In this document: positions 12,041 through 20,051 of the stretch, one piece after another | Position numbering within the stretch: position 1 is the stretch's first letter | How the letters are laid out: each line of letters starts with the position of its first letter | Assembly (NCBI RefSeq): GCF_025215095.1 | Contig: NZ_JALHAP010000080.1 | Coordinates: forward strand, 248,001-312,000 | DNA: 64,000 nt | Source: Dryocola boscaweniae | GTDB taxonomy: Bacteria; Pseudomonadota; Gammaproteobacteria; Enterobacterales; Enterobacteriaceae | Direction: 5' to 3' | The notes under the pieces: model-generated | What the model was told of the DNA's origin: nothing | Seen by the model: the letters and a program-made list of their open reading frames with translations, nothing else | The model's database searches: none | Program-made: the position numbers and the translations under genes

Positions 12041-12134
12041 TGTAGTTGTAGGTCGGGTAAGCGGCAGCGTCACCCGACAAAAAAAGGTGGATGGCGCTTG
12101 CGCTTATCCACCCTACGAGACCTACGAACTACAA
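12041..12134. repeat. BIME: pair of inverted REP units after mtr
   Basis: Two palindromic REP-type units face each other: 12052-12078 (GTCGGGTAAGCG...CACCCGAC) and 12086-12112 (GGTGGATGGCGC...TATCCACC). They are flanked by an outer inverted repeat of the GTTGTAG/CTACAA type. The element separates convergent mtr and yhbW. Related units occur at 32831, 37843, 44535, 48557 and 52630. Confidence 0.85.
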
Positions 12135-13133
12135 ACTCTTGTGCACATCCATTGCCAGGTCGAACGAATGTAGTCGCGCCTGGCTATCAAAGATTTGTCC
12201 GTTAACCATGATTTCGTCGGCCTGGGTCTCCCGCAGCAGTGAAATCAGCCCGTGGCGCACCTTCGCTTTATCGCCCACCAACGACATGCTCAGCGCCTGC
12301 TGCACGCCATACTGTTCCGCCGGGCTCCAGAAATTCTCCATATCCTCAACAGGCGCCGGAAGCTGTCCGCTCTCGCCGCGGCGCAGTTTTACGAAAGCCT
12401 GCTGCATTGAGGTAAACAAGAATTCCGCATCGCGATTGCTGTCTGCCGCGATGATATTAATGCAGACCATAGCGTACGGTTTTTCCAGCCGATCGGACGG
12501 TTTGAACTGGGCGCGATAAAGCTGCAGCGCCTGGAAAAGCATATCCGGGGCGAAGTGCGAAGCGAAGGCAAACGGTAGCCCAAGCTGTGCGGCCAGTTGC
12601 GCGCTGTAAAGGCTGGAACCCAGCAGCCAGACCGGAACCTTCGTGTTATAGCCAGGAACAGGGCGTACGGCCGGATTCGGGTCTGTCGCATCAAACCACG
12701 ACACCAGTTCGCTTACATCACGGGGGAAATTATCGATATCGCCACTCATATGTCGACGCAGCGCCATCATTGTTCGCTGGTCGCTCCCCGGCGCGCGTCC
12801 CAGGCCGAGATCGATTCGTCCCGGATAGAGCGTTTCAAGCGTGCCAAACTGCTCGGCAATCACTAATGGCGAGTGGTTGGGCAGCATCACGCCGCCGGAA
12901 CCCAGACGCAGCGTTTGGGTATTCGCCGCAAGATAGCCAATCAGGACCGACGTGGCCGCGCTGGCGATGCCGGTCATATTGTGGTGCTCGGCCAGCCAGT
13001 AACGATGATAGCCGCGCTTTTCAGCCAGGCGTGCGAGATCCAAAGAACGATGGAACGCGTCTGCAGCCTGCGAACCTTGCGGGATTGGGGACAGGTCGAG
13101 TAGCGAAAAAGGAACTTGAGTAGTGTCAGACAT
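12129..13133 (-). CDS. yhbW: Luciferase-like flavin monooxygenase YhbW
   Basis: This protein belongs to the bacterial luciferase-like (FMN/F420-dependent) monooxygenase family. The physiological substrate is unknown. It has 334 residues (E. coli 335). The N-terminal motif [10 protein letters not shown] and the strand-turn [16 protein letters not shown] (about 46-61) are family hallmarks, and [15 protein letters not shown] (about 104-118) is the flavin phosphate-binding region. It lies downstream of ubiU-ubiV on the same strand, but a 103-base gap with an unusual inverted repeat separates it from ubiV. The upstream arm of that repeat abuts the yhbW start codon. Confidence 0.93.
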   Translation of the reverse strand: MSDTTQVPFSLLDLSPIPQGSQAADAFHRSLDLARLAEKRGYHRYWLAEHHNMTGIASAATSVLIGYLAANTQTLRLGSGGVMLPNHSPLVIAEQFGTLETLYPGRIDLGLGRAPGSDQRTMMALRRHMSGDIDNFPRDVSELVSWFDATDPNPAVRPVPGYNTKVPVWLLGSSLYSAQLAAQLGLPFAFASHFAPDMLFQALQLYRAQFKPSDRLEKPYAMVCINIIAADSNRDAEFLFTSMQQAFVKLRRGESGQLPAPVEDMENFWSPAEQYGVQQALSMSLVGDKAKVRHGLISLLRETQADEIMVNGQIFDSQARLHSFDLAMDVHKSL

Positions 13134-13136
13134 AAC

Positions 13137-13231
13137 GGCTCACTTTGTTAGACGAAGTGGGTAACTTCGTTTGCTGATAATTAGCCTCAGTATTGCGCAG
13201 AATCTTCAACAATTAAGTAACAAAGTGAGCC
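13137..13231 (-). repeat. 14-base perfect inverted repeat in the ubiV-yhbW gap
   Basis: GGCTCACTTTGTTA (13137-13150) and TAACAAAGTGAGCC (13218-13231) are perfectly complementary across 67 bases. A second 7-base hairpin lies inside (ACGAAGT 13152-13158 with ACTTCGT 13164-13170). In the yhbW mRNA the downstream arm ends three bases before the start codon and covers the likely ribosome site. Confidence 0.75.
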
Positions 13232-13236
13232 TTTTC

Positions 13237-14121
13237 TCAGGCGTGGTCAATCAGCTCCAGCCCCGCGACCCGTCGCCAGTAGCCGTTGCAATCGCTGTGC
13301 GAAGTGAGTTTCAGCGGGGTTGAACCGTTTTCATTGGCGCGGAAAGTTTCCAGCACTTGCAACGTCTCCATGCCCATCGGCGACAGGCGAACCATATCCA
13401 CCAGGCCCTTCATGGAGGCCAGCTCGTTGCCAAGGTTATAGACGTACCCGCTCATGGTCTGAATGCCGTTAAGCACAAAAACCTGCTGATTTTCCTGGGA
13501 AAGCATATTGCGTCCGGTCGGATATTTGATGCAGCAGGTTTCACATTCGTCTTTTGGGCGATCTTCAGAGCGAGCGGTAAAGCAGCGGGCGGAATAAGCG
13601 AGCGGCAGATGGCCATAGCTCAGCACCTCCACTTCGAACTGATTGCGAATGCCCAGCTCATCGCACTGATTGAGCAAATTTACCAGCCAGTCGCGTGAAA
13701 GCTCAACCGGCATGCACCAGCGCGTCATGCCCTGTTTGAGAAGCAAACGCAGGGTGACCGCGTTATAACAGTTAAGCGCATGGCCTGCGACAAACGGCAG
13801 CTTGCGCTCCGCAGCCACGTTCACTGCGCCAATATCGTTGGCTTCAATCAGAAACTCGCCGTTATCGACATAGCGCTTTAGCTCGCTCAGCTCAGAAGGC
13901 GCCTGCACTAGCGCGAGCGTGGAGAGAACGACCTGTTTACCCTGGCCCGCCAGCATTTTCGCCATCGCCAGCCAGTCAGCCGTTTTTGTTGCACGGCGCT
14001 TGCTGCACACGGCTTCACCGAGGTAAATCACATCGGCGCTGCTTTTAACCGCGGCCTGGTAAAAGCTTTCCAGCGTCTCTTTCGGCCAGTAGTACAGCAC
14101 CGGCCCTAATGAATATTTCAT
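13237..14121 (-). CDS. ubiV: Anaerobic ubiquinone biosynthesis protein UbiV
   Basis: UbiV is a U32-peptidase-family protein. With UbiU it forms the iron-sulfur complex needed for O2-independent hydroxylation in ubiquinone synthesis, using prephenate as oxygen donor in E. coli. The product has 294 residues. Cysteines C39, C180, C193 and C197 correspond to the known 4Fe-4S ligands. ATG 14121 is preferred over an ATG 18 bases upstream: it gives the conserved MKYSLGPVLYYWP start and is preceded by AGGAAA. It starts 8 bases after the ubiU stop, so the two are cotranscribed. Confidence 0.95.
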   Translation of the reverse strand: MKYSLGPVLYYWPKETLESFYQAAVKSSADVIYLGEAVCSKRRATKTADWLAMAKMLAGQGKQVVLSTLALVQAPSELSELKRYVDNGEFLIEANDIGAVNVAAERKLPFVAGHALNCYNAVTLRLLLKQGMTRWCMPVELSRDWLVNLLNQCDELGIRNQFEVEVLSYGHLPLAYSARCFTARSEDRPKDECETCCIKYPTGRNMLSQENQQVFVLNGIQTMSGYVYNLGNELASMKGLVDMVRLSPMGMETLQVLETFRANENGSTPLKLTSHSDCNGYWRRVAGLELIDHA

Positions 14122-14129
14122 CTGATTTC

Positions 14130-15125
14130 CTACTGCCATTTACGGTGATATGCGCCGAGAGTGGTTTGCGTGCCTTCCGCCATCGCGCCGAGCGCGTCCA
14201 TCCAGGCTGGCTGCGCACGATAGTTTTCCGGGTCGGCCATGCAGCGGTCGATGGCCTGACGCCAGACTTTGGCGACCTGGCTGACATAAGCCGGGCTACG
14301 CTGGCGGCCTTCGATTTTCACCGACGCAATATTGGCCGCGTACAGTTCAGGCAGCAGCTCAAGCGTATTCAGGCTGGTGGGCTCTTCAAGAGCGTGATAT
14401 TTCTGGTCGTCTACCAGATAGCGGCCTTTGCACAGCGTTGGATAACCAGCGTTTTCGCCGTCCTGATACCTGTCGATCAGCACGTCGTTAAGGCGCGACT
14501 CCAGCCCCTGGGGCGTTTGCTGCCAGCGTACAAAACGCGCCGGAGAGCAGGCGCCGACGGTATTTGGAGATTCACCGGTCAGATAAGAGGAAAGATAGCA
14601 GCGGCCTTCGGCCATAATGCACAGGCTACCGAAGGCAAACACTTCCAGCGGAACGGGCGTCACACGGGCTAACTGCTTAACCTGATGAATGGATAACACG
14701 CGTGGCAGCACGACGCGGGCCACGTCAAAATTGCGATGATAGAAGCGAATGGCTTCTTCATTGGTGGCGGAGGCCTGAACCGAGACGTGGCGCTCAATAT
14801 GCGGATAGCGCTCTGCGGCATACTCAAGCATGGCCAGGTCTGCAAGAATCAGGGCATCGGCGCCCAGTTGTGCTGCCATATCCACAGCGCGCTGCCAGCG
14901 AACATAACCGTCAGGATGCGCAAAAGTATTGATGGCGATGTGCAGCTTGCGGCCACGCTGGTGCACATAGCTAACCGCTTCCTGTAGTTTCTTTTCCGTG
15001 AAATTCAGTCCAGCAAAATGGCGGGCGTTAGTGTCATCTTTCAGACCGATATAAACCGCGTCGGCACCATTATCGATGGCCGCTTTCAGCGCCGGTAAAT
15101 TTCCGGCAGGGCAAAGCAACTCCAT
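14130..15125 (-). CDS. ubiU: Anaerobic ubiquinone biosynthesis protein UbiU
   Basis: UbiU is the partner of UbiV in the O2-independent ubiquinone hydroxylation pathway and belongs to the U32 peptidase family. It has 331 residues, starting MELLCPAGNLPALKAAI. The four cluster ligands are in place at C169, C176, C193 and C232 (FGSLCIMAEGRC, GACSPAR, LCKGR). It is the first gene of ubiUV(yhbW?) and is divergent from ubiT across a 245-base control region. That arrangement fits joint anaerobic control. Confidence 0.96.
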   Translation of the reverse strand: MELLCPAGNLPALKAAIDNGADAVYIGLKDDTNARHFAGLNFTEKKLQEAVSYVHQRGRKLHIAINTFAHPDGYVRWQRAVDMAAQLGADALILADLAMLEYAAERYPHIERHVSVQASATNEEAIRFYHRNFDVARVVLPRVLSIHQVKQLARVTPVPLEVFAFGSLCIMAEGRCYLSSYLTGESPNTVGACSPARFVRWQQTPQGLESRLNDVLIDRYQDGENAGYPTLCKGRYLVDDQKYHALEEPTSLNTLELLPELYAANIASVKIEGRQRSPAYVSQVAKVWRQAIDRCMADPENYRAQPAWMDALGAMAEGTQTTLGAYHRKWQ

Positions 15126-15370
15126 AATTTATCCTGCATCATTGGGTACCTTATCAGGTAGCCCGCGCAGCCAGGGGAGGGCCGCAAAATTGTTAACGAA
15201 CTGGGATTTTAGTTAACCTGTCCGCGACAAATTTTGATTTAAGGCAGCTAATGGCGTATTGATGGCATCCATTGGGGGTAGATGAAACCTGAGCAATTGT
15301 TGATTTGCCCCGCTACAGAGATCGACGGGTATGGCAAAATAGCGAAAATTTTTCTCAAGGAGTAAAGCTC
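15126..15370. promoter_or_regulatory. Divergent ubiU/ubiT control region
   Basis: This 245-base gap holds both promoters. A half-good FNR-like site, TTGATTTAAGGCAG, begins near 15234 (first half perfect, second half weak). A GTTAAC...GTTAAC pair lies near 15190-15215. FNR control of these genes is known in E. coli; the exact site here is uncertain. Confidence 0.35.
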
Positions 15371-15895
15371 GTGTTGGATAAACTGCGTTCTCGTCTGGTA
15401 CAGGTTGGCCCGTCTTTATTGCGAACTCCAGTCAAACTGACGCCCTTTGCTCTGAAGCGTCAAATCCTTGAACAGGTGCTTGGCTGGCAATTCCGTCAGG
15501 CGCTTGAGGATGGCGAACTTGAGTTTCTGGAAGAGCGCTGGCTGAGCATCGAAGTACGCGATCTTGGTCTGAGGTGGTTTACCTCGGTGCAGGATAACAA
15601 ACTGGTCGTTTGCGAAGATGCGCCAGCCGACGTCAGTTTTAGCGCGACAGCCAACGATCTCTTAATGATTGCCGCGCGCAAACAGGACCCGGACACGTTA
15701 TTCTTCCAGCGTCGCCTGGTCATCGAAGGCGATACCGAACTCGGTCTGTACGTCAAAAACCTGATGGATGCCATTGAGCTGGACGCAATGCCTAAACCTT
15801 TGCGCATTGGGCTGCTGCAACTGGCGGATTTCGTCGAAGCGGGGATGCAATACAAACCTGCTCCAGAAAGTAACTCGGTAGGTGAGCCATGTTAA
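15371..15895 (+). CDS. ubiT: Ubiquinone anaerobic accessory factor UbiT (SCP2 domain)
   Basis: UbiT is an SCP2-type lipid-binding protein required with UbiU and UbiV for ubiquinone synthesis without oxygen. It probably presents the prenylated intermediates, the anaerobic counterpart of UbiJ. The product has 174 residues. The start is GTG 15371 (MLDKLRSRLVQVGPSLL), with AAGGAG 8 bases upstream. The longer in-frame extension to 15305 is not conserved. The SCP2 region covers about 40-145, with the conserved DPDTLFFQRRLVIEGDTELG. The last seven bases overlap yhbS, implying coupling. Confidence 0.95.
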   Translation: MLDKLRSRLVQVGPSLLRTPVKLTPFALKRQILEQVLGWQFRQALEDGELEFLEERWLSIEVRDLGLRWFTSVQDNKLVVCEDAPADVSFSATANDLLMIAARKQDPDTLFFQRRLVIEGDTELGLYVKNLMDAIELDAMPKPLRIGLLQLADFVEAGMQYKPAPESNSVGEPC

Positions 15896-16395
15896 TTCGT
15901 GTAGAAATACCCATTGATGCCCCAGGTATCGACGCCTTGCTGCGCCGCGCCTTTAACGGTAGCGGCGAAGCGGATCTGGTCAAAGATTTACGAGAAGACG
16001 GCCTGTTAACGCTTGGCCTGGTCGCCACGGATGACGAAGGTCAGGTCGTGGGTTATGTCGCGTTCAGCCCGGTTGCGGTGGAAGGTGAAGAGCTGCAGTG
16101 GGTGGGGCTTGCGCCTTTAGCGGTAGAAGAAGCTTATCGCGGCCAGGGGCTGGCGAAAAAACTGGTTTACGAAGGCCTGGATTCGCTTAATGAATTCGGA
16201 TACGCCGCCGTTGTGGCGCTGGGCGAGCCTGACATGTACCGTCGCCTGGGCTTTGTGCCTGCGGCTCAGTATGGCCTGCGCAGCACCTGGCCTGATACCG
16301 AAGCCAGCTTCCTGGTCCATCCGCTGGCGACGGATGCGCTAAACGGCGTGAGTGGCTTAGTGGAATATCACGAGCACTTTAACCGCGAGTTTTAA
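15889..16395 (+). CDS. yhbS: GNAT-family N-acetyltransferase YhbS
   Basis: A GCN5-related N-acetyltransferase of 168 residues, so probably an acetyl-CoA-dependent acyltransferase. The acetyl-CoA-binding motif A is visible as LAVEEAYRGQGLAKKLV (about 77-93), followed by YRRLGF (about 117-122) in motif B. The substrate is not evident; E. coli YhbS is also poorly characterised. The start overlaps the end of ubiT, placing it in the ubiT transcript, and it converges on yhbQ with only two bases between the stops. Confidence 0.93.
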   Translation: MLIRVEIPIDAPGIDALLRRAFNGSGEADLVKDLREDGLLTLGLVATDDEGQVVGYVAFSPVAVEGEELQWVGLAPLAVEEAYRGQGLAKKLVYEGLDSLNEFGYAAVVALGEPDMYRRLGFVPAAQYGLRSTWPDTEASFLVHPLATDALNGVSGLVEYHEHFNREF

Positions 16396-16397
16396 GT

Positions 16398-16685
16398 TCA
16401 GCTCTTTTGAAGATCTGCCAGCAGGTCTTCAAAAGACAAACTGCCGTTCACCAGGCGTTCTTTTTGCGTTTTAGTTAACTGCTTAATGCGGTATTCCAGT
16501 CGTAATGCGCACGAACGATCGCCCACCAGGCGGCTAAATGCCAGCTTGAGTTCACCCTTGCCACGCAAAGCTTTCGCCCCTTTCCCGGCCTGATGTTGCC
16601 CGAAGCGGCGTTCCACATCTGTCGTGATGCCGGTATATAAACGGTTATCGAGGGTGCGAATTAAGTAAAGATACCAGGGTGACAT
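16398..16685 (-). CDS. yhbQ: GIY-YIG nuclease-domain protein YhbQ
   Basis: A 95-residue single-domain protein of the GIY-YIG superfamily (UPF0213). The signature appears as [18 protein letters not shown] at residues 4-21: the first element is YLI and the second YTG. Catalytic-type R (DVERRF) and E (RLEYRIKQ) follow. E. coli YhbQ has DNA-binding and nuclease-like activity reported, but its role is unclear. It is convergent with yhbS. Confidence 0.93.
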   Translation of the reverse strand: MSPWYLYLIRTLDNRLYTGITTDVERRFGQHQAGKGAKALRGKGELKLAFSRLVGDRSCALRLEYRIKQLTKTQKERLVNGSLSFEDLLADLQKS

Positions 16686-16738
16686 AGAACAAGCGCATAG
16701 TTGAAATTATTTGCAGAGTACCACTGTTCAGGTTGCCC

Positions 16739-17167
16739 ATGGAAACACTTGATGCCATCAGCCGCTGGCTGAATAAACAGCACGTTCTTACCTACTGCGT
16801 AGGCGGTAATGAAGATTTATGGTGCGCTAACGCCTTCTATTACTACGATCCTCAGCGCATAGCATTTTATCTGCTGACCGAAGCTCACTCCCGACACGGC
16901 GAGTTAATTGGCAAAGGATCGGCCGTAGCGGGCACGGTAAACGGACAGCCAAAAACCGTAGCGCTGATTCGCGGCGTTCAGTTTCGCGGAAAAGTTCATA
17001 TGCTGGAAGAAAGCGAAGCGGCAAGCGTTCGTAACCTTTATTACAAACGCTTTCCGGTGGCGAGAGTGATGACTGCGCCCGTGTGGGAAATTCAACTCGA
17101 CGAGTTGAAAATGACAGACAACACTCTCGGTTTTGGTAAAAAACTACACTGGCTGCGTGAAAGCTAG
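16739..17167 (+). CDS. yhbP: YhbP, pyridoxamine-5'-phosphate-oxidase-like protein
   Basis: A small split-barrel flavin-binding-like protein (UPF0306) of 142 residues; E. coli YhbP has 147. The conserved segments are [32 protein letters not shown] and the C-terminal [14 protein letters not shown]. The function is unknown in the family. I chose ATG 16739 ([15 protein letters not shown]) rather than the TTG two codons earlier, by match to the family start. The stop lies four bases inside the end of the convergent yhbO gene. Confidence 0.92.
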   Translation: METLDAISRWLNKQHVLTYCVGGNEDLWCANAFYYYDPQRIAFYLLTEAHSRHGELIGKGSAVAGTVNGQPKTVALIRGVQFRGKVHMLEESEAASVRNLYYKRFPVARVMTAPVWEIQLDELKMTDNTLGFGKKLHWLRES

Positions 17168-17682
17168 CTCCCTAACAGGCGCAGCGCTTCGCGGTTAAAG
17201 GCCGGTAAATCGTCCGGGGTACGGCTGGTAACTAGCTGATCCTTATCGACCACGACTTCTTTATCGTAAAAGTCGGCCCCGGCATTTTTCACATCAATAA
17301 CGATAGGTTTCACGGCGGTAAGCTTGCGCCCGCGAACAACGTCGGCGCTGATTAAAAGCTGCGGGCCGTGGCAAATAGCAAAAACGGGTTTGCCGCTGTT
17401 CACAAAATCGCGCGTAAAAGTGACGAAACGTTCATCGCCGCGCAGGCTGTCAGGGGAATGCCCGCCGGGCAGCAGAAGCGCATCGAAATCAGCCGGTCTC
17501 ACCTCATCGATGGCCTTATCGATAGTAACCTTTGCCTCACCTTTTTTACCGGTTACCGTTTTACCCGCCTGCTTCTCAATCGTAATCACCTCATGACCGG
17601 CTTTACGATAGGCCTCTGCAGGAGAGGTAAACTCAGAATCCTCAAACTCGTCAGTGATCAAGACTGCGATCTTCTTGCTCAT
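17164..17682 (-). CDS. yhbO: DJ-1/PfpI-family protein YhbO (stress protein, deglycase-like)
   Basis: YhbO belongs to the DJ-1/PfpI superfamily. In E. coli it protects against oxidative, heat, UV and acid stress and has been described as a protein/nucleotide deglycase (Maillard product repair), an activity still debated. The 172-residue protein has the nucleophile C104 in AICHGPQ and a conserved acidic partner in [10 protein letters not shown] chose ATG 17682 ([15 protein letters not shown]), preceded by GGAGGAAC on the coding strand. Twenty extra in-frame residues upstream are not conserved. Confidence 0.96.
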   Translation of the reverse strand: MSKKIAVLITDEFEDSEFTSPAEAYRKAGHEVITIEKQAGKTVTGKKGEAKVTIDKAIDEVRPADFDALLLPGGHSPDSLRGDERFVTFTRDFVNSGKPVFAICHGPQLLISADVVRGRKLTAVKPIVIDVKNAGADFYDKEVVVDKDQLVTSRTPDDLPAFNREALRLLGS

Positions 17683-17784
17683 AGTTCCTCCGTTTTTTGT
17701 CGTTCCAGTGCTTAAGCCTGGCCTACGGGGCAGACTTTGCAAGCGAACGGACTAGACTTAGATTCATCTGATAAAGGAGCTTCC

Positions 17785-18435
17785 ATGAGCCGGGCATTAA
17801 TTACTGGGGCGACAGGACTGGTCGGCGGGCATTTATTACGCCTGCTCAACGACGAACCGCGGGTCACAAACATTGTGGCTGCTACGCGCCGTCCGCTGCC
17901 CCCGATGCGTAAAATGTTTAATCCTCACGATCCGCAGCTTAGCGATGCGCTGGCACAGCTCACCGAGCCGGTGGATCTCGTTTTCTGCTGTCTTGGCACG
18001 ACGATGCGAGAGGCGGGCAGCAAAGAAGCTTTTGTACTGGCCGATTACACGCTGGTGGTCGATACCGCCCTGACGGGGCAGCGTCTGGGCGCCAGACATA
18101 TGCTGGTCGTCAGCGCGATTGGCGCAAGCAGCAAATCGCCGTTCTTCTACAACCGCGTAAAAGGAAAAATGGAAGAGGCGTTGATAGCCCAGAACTGGCC
18201 AAGACTGACCATCGCTCGACCTTCCATGCTGCTGGGGCATCGTGAATCGCAGCGCTTTAACGAATCCTTCTTTGCGCCGCTATTTAAAATTATGCCGGGC
18301 AAATGGAAATCTATTGAGGCCAGAGATGTCGCGCGGGCGATGCTGCATGAGGCTCTTTCACCTTCGCATGGCGGCGTGGCGATCCTCGACTCGGGTCAGC
18401 TACGAGAAATTGCGGCGCATACGCCGGTTTATTAA
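17785..18435 (+). CDS. yraR: NAD(P)-binding Rossmann-fold protein YraR
   Basis: A 216-residue atypical short-chain dehydrogenase/NmrA-like protein. The dinucleotide-binding glycine motif GATGLVGG is at about 7-14. [19 protein letters not shown] and the active-site-like [14 protein letters not shown] (YxxxK) follow. The substrate is unknown. The start ATG 17785 is preceded by AAAGGAG; the longer in-frame extension to 17737 lacks conservation. It is divergent from yhbO and precedes yraQ on the same strand. Confidence 0.93.
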   Translation: MSRALITGATGLVGGHLLRLLNDEPRVTNIVAATRRPLPPMRKMFNPHDPQLSDALAQLTEPVDLVFCCLGTTMREAGSKEAFVLADYTLVVDTALTGQRLGARHMLVVSAIGASSKSPFFYNRVKGKMEEALIAQNWPRLTIARPSMLLGHRESQRFNESFFAPLFKIMPGKWKSIEARDVARAMLHEALSPSHGGVAILDSGQLREIAAHTPVY

Positions 18436-18523
18436 CCGCTGCTTTCCAATACCCTTACAAGAAGCGTAGTATTAGCGCCAATAAATAAATCTATAGCGCT
18501 TATTACTCGCAGGGTAACTTTTC

Positions 18524-19567
18524 ATGCAAACTCAAATTTCGCAACGGGTGAGTGAGACATCGTTCGCCTGGTGGAAACCAGCGCTGTTTTTCGCGGTTGT
18601 GATTGTCGGGCTGTGGATGGTGAAATGGCAGCCGTATTACGGTAAAGCCTTCACCGCCGCCGAAACGCACAGCATCGGCAAATCGATTATTGCGCAGCAG
18701 GAAGTGAATCCGCTTAAAGCCGCCTGGGATTACGCGATGGTCTATTTCCTCGCCGTCTGGAAAGCCGCGGTGCTGGGGGTGATTTTAGGCTCTTTGATTC
18801 AGGTCTTGATTCCAAAAGACTGGCTGCTGCGCACGCTCGGCCAGCCGCGCTTTAGCGGCACGCTGTTTGGAACGCTCTTTTCGCTGCCGGGCATGATGTG
18901 CACCTGCTGTGCGGCGCCCGTCGCTGCCGGAATGCGCCGCCAGTCGGTTTCGATGGGCGGAGCGCTGGCATTCTGGTTAGGCAATCCGCTACTGAACCCG
19001 GCCACGCTGGTCTTTATGGGCTTTGTTCTGGGCTGGCATTTTGCCCTGATTCGTCTGGCCGCCAGTATCGTGACGGTGCTGGGCGTGGCAACGCTTGTGC
19101 AGCTTTGGGTAAAGGACAAACCTCAAACCACGGACATGCCTTCTCCCACCGAGACGATGCAACCGCAGGGCCCTTTCCTGCAACGCTGGATGAAAGCGCT
19201 ATGGAGCCTGTTCTGGAGCACTATCCCGGTTTATATCATTGCCGTTCTGGCGCTTGGCGCAGCTCGCGTATGGCTGTTCCCGCACGCCGATGGCGCGGTG
19301 GATAACACTTTATTTTGGGTGATTGCGATGGCGATTGCCGGTTGCCTGTTTGTCATCCCAACCGCCGCCGAAATTCCGATTATTCAAACCATGATGCTGG
19401 CGGGAATGGGCGCCGCGCCTGCTCTGGCGCTGCTGATAACGCTGCCAGCCGTAAGCCTGCCGTCCCTTATCATGCTGCACAAAGCATTCCCGGCGAAAGC
19501 GCTGTGGCTTACCGGTGGACTGGTGATGTTAAGCGGGGTGATTTTTGGGATGCTGGCGCTGATATAA
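18524..19567 (+). CDS. yraQ: Putative permease YraQ (UPF0718/DUF318)
   Basis: A 347-residue integral membrane protein, about eight to ten hydrophobic helices, matching E. coli YraQ (346). A striking MMCTCCAAPVAAGMRR segment (about 124-139) contains paired cysteines of the kind seen in permeases linked to metal or sulfur-compound export in this family. The transported substrate is not known. It is preceded by GCAGGGTAAC and follows yraR after 88 bases. In E. coli the next gene would be dolP; here nrdG lies on the opposite strand, which marks a synteny break. Confidence 0.93.
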   Translation: MQTQISQRVSETSFAWWKPALFFAVVIVGLWMVKWQPYYGKAFTAAETHSIGKSIIAQQEVNPLKAAWDYAMVYFLAVWKAAVLGVILGSLIQVLIPKDWLLRTLGQPRFSGTLFGTLFSLPGMMCTCCAAPVAAGMRRQSVSMGGALAFWLGNPLLNPATLVFMGFVLGWHFALIRLAASIVTVLGVATLVQLWVKDKPQTTDMPSPTETMQPQGPFLQRWMKALWSLFWSTIPVYIIAVLALGAARVWLFPHADGAVDNTLFWVIAMAIAGCLFVIPTAAEIPIIQTMMLAGMGAAPALALLITLPAVSLPSLIMLHKAFPAKALWLTGGLVMLSGVIFGMLALI

Positions 19568-19590
19568 AAAAAGCCCTTCCGGGCTTTTAT
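19564..19590. terminator. Bidirectional terminator between convergent yraQ and nrdG
   Basis: AAAAAAAGCCC TTCC GGGCTTTTAT forms a compact hairpin with T-runs on both strands. It overlaps the last codons of nrdG. Confidence 0.88.
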
Positions 19591-20051
19591 CGCAGATAGT
19601 GAACGACCTGATTGCCGCTGCCGCGCCAGATAAGCGCCGGGTCTTTCAAATCCTGAACAAATTTGCCGTCGACCAGCACATTGATTAACTCAACCACTTC
19701 ATGCTGTGCGTCGGTTAGCTCATCCAGTTTATAACCTGTCCACATCCAGATGTCCTTGCCGGGACATTCGGCCCGCACGCGCCGTACCAGCTTCAGAATA
19801 TCCGCTACGTTTTGCGGATGAAGAGGATCGCCGCCGGAAAGCGACAATCCCTGGCGATGTATCCGCGTATCATTCAAATCGCTGATTATTCGATCTTCCA
19901 TTTCCCGGGTGAAAGCCACGCCTGAGTTTAGCCGCCAGGTGCTTTTGTTGTAGCACCCGGGGCACTCATGCACGCAGCCGGAAACAAACAGCGTGCAGCG
20001 GGTACCCGGCCCGTTAACGATATCGACCGGGTAGTACTGATGCATATTCAC
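19587..20051 (-). CDS. nrdG: Anaerobic ribonucleotide reductase-activating protein NrdG
   Basis: NrdG is the radical-SAM activase that generates the glycyl radical on NrdD under anaerobic conditions. The protein has 154 residues. The 4Fe-4S cysteines are C26, C30 and C33 (CVHECPGC), the usual CxxxCxxC pattern, and SLSGGDPL is the SAM-binding GGE-like motif. The start is GTG 20051, directly abutting the nrdD TAA, and it aligns with the E. coli start. An ATG two codons later (20045) is a possible alternative. It is the second gene of the nrdDG operon. Confidence 0.97.
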   Translation of the reverse strand: MNMHQYYPVDIVNGPGTRCTLFVSGCVHECPGCYNKSTWRLNSGVAFTREMEDRIISDLNDTRIHRQGLSLSGGDPLHPQNVADILKLVRRVRAECPGKDIWMWTGYKLDELTDAQHEVVELINVLVDGKFVQDLKDPALIWRGSGNQVVHYLR

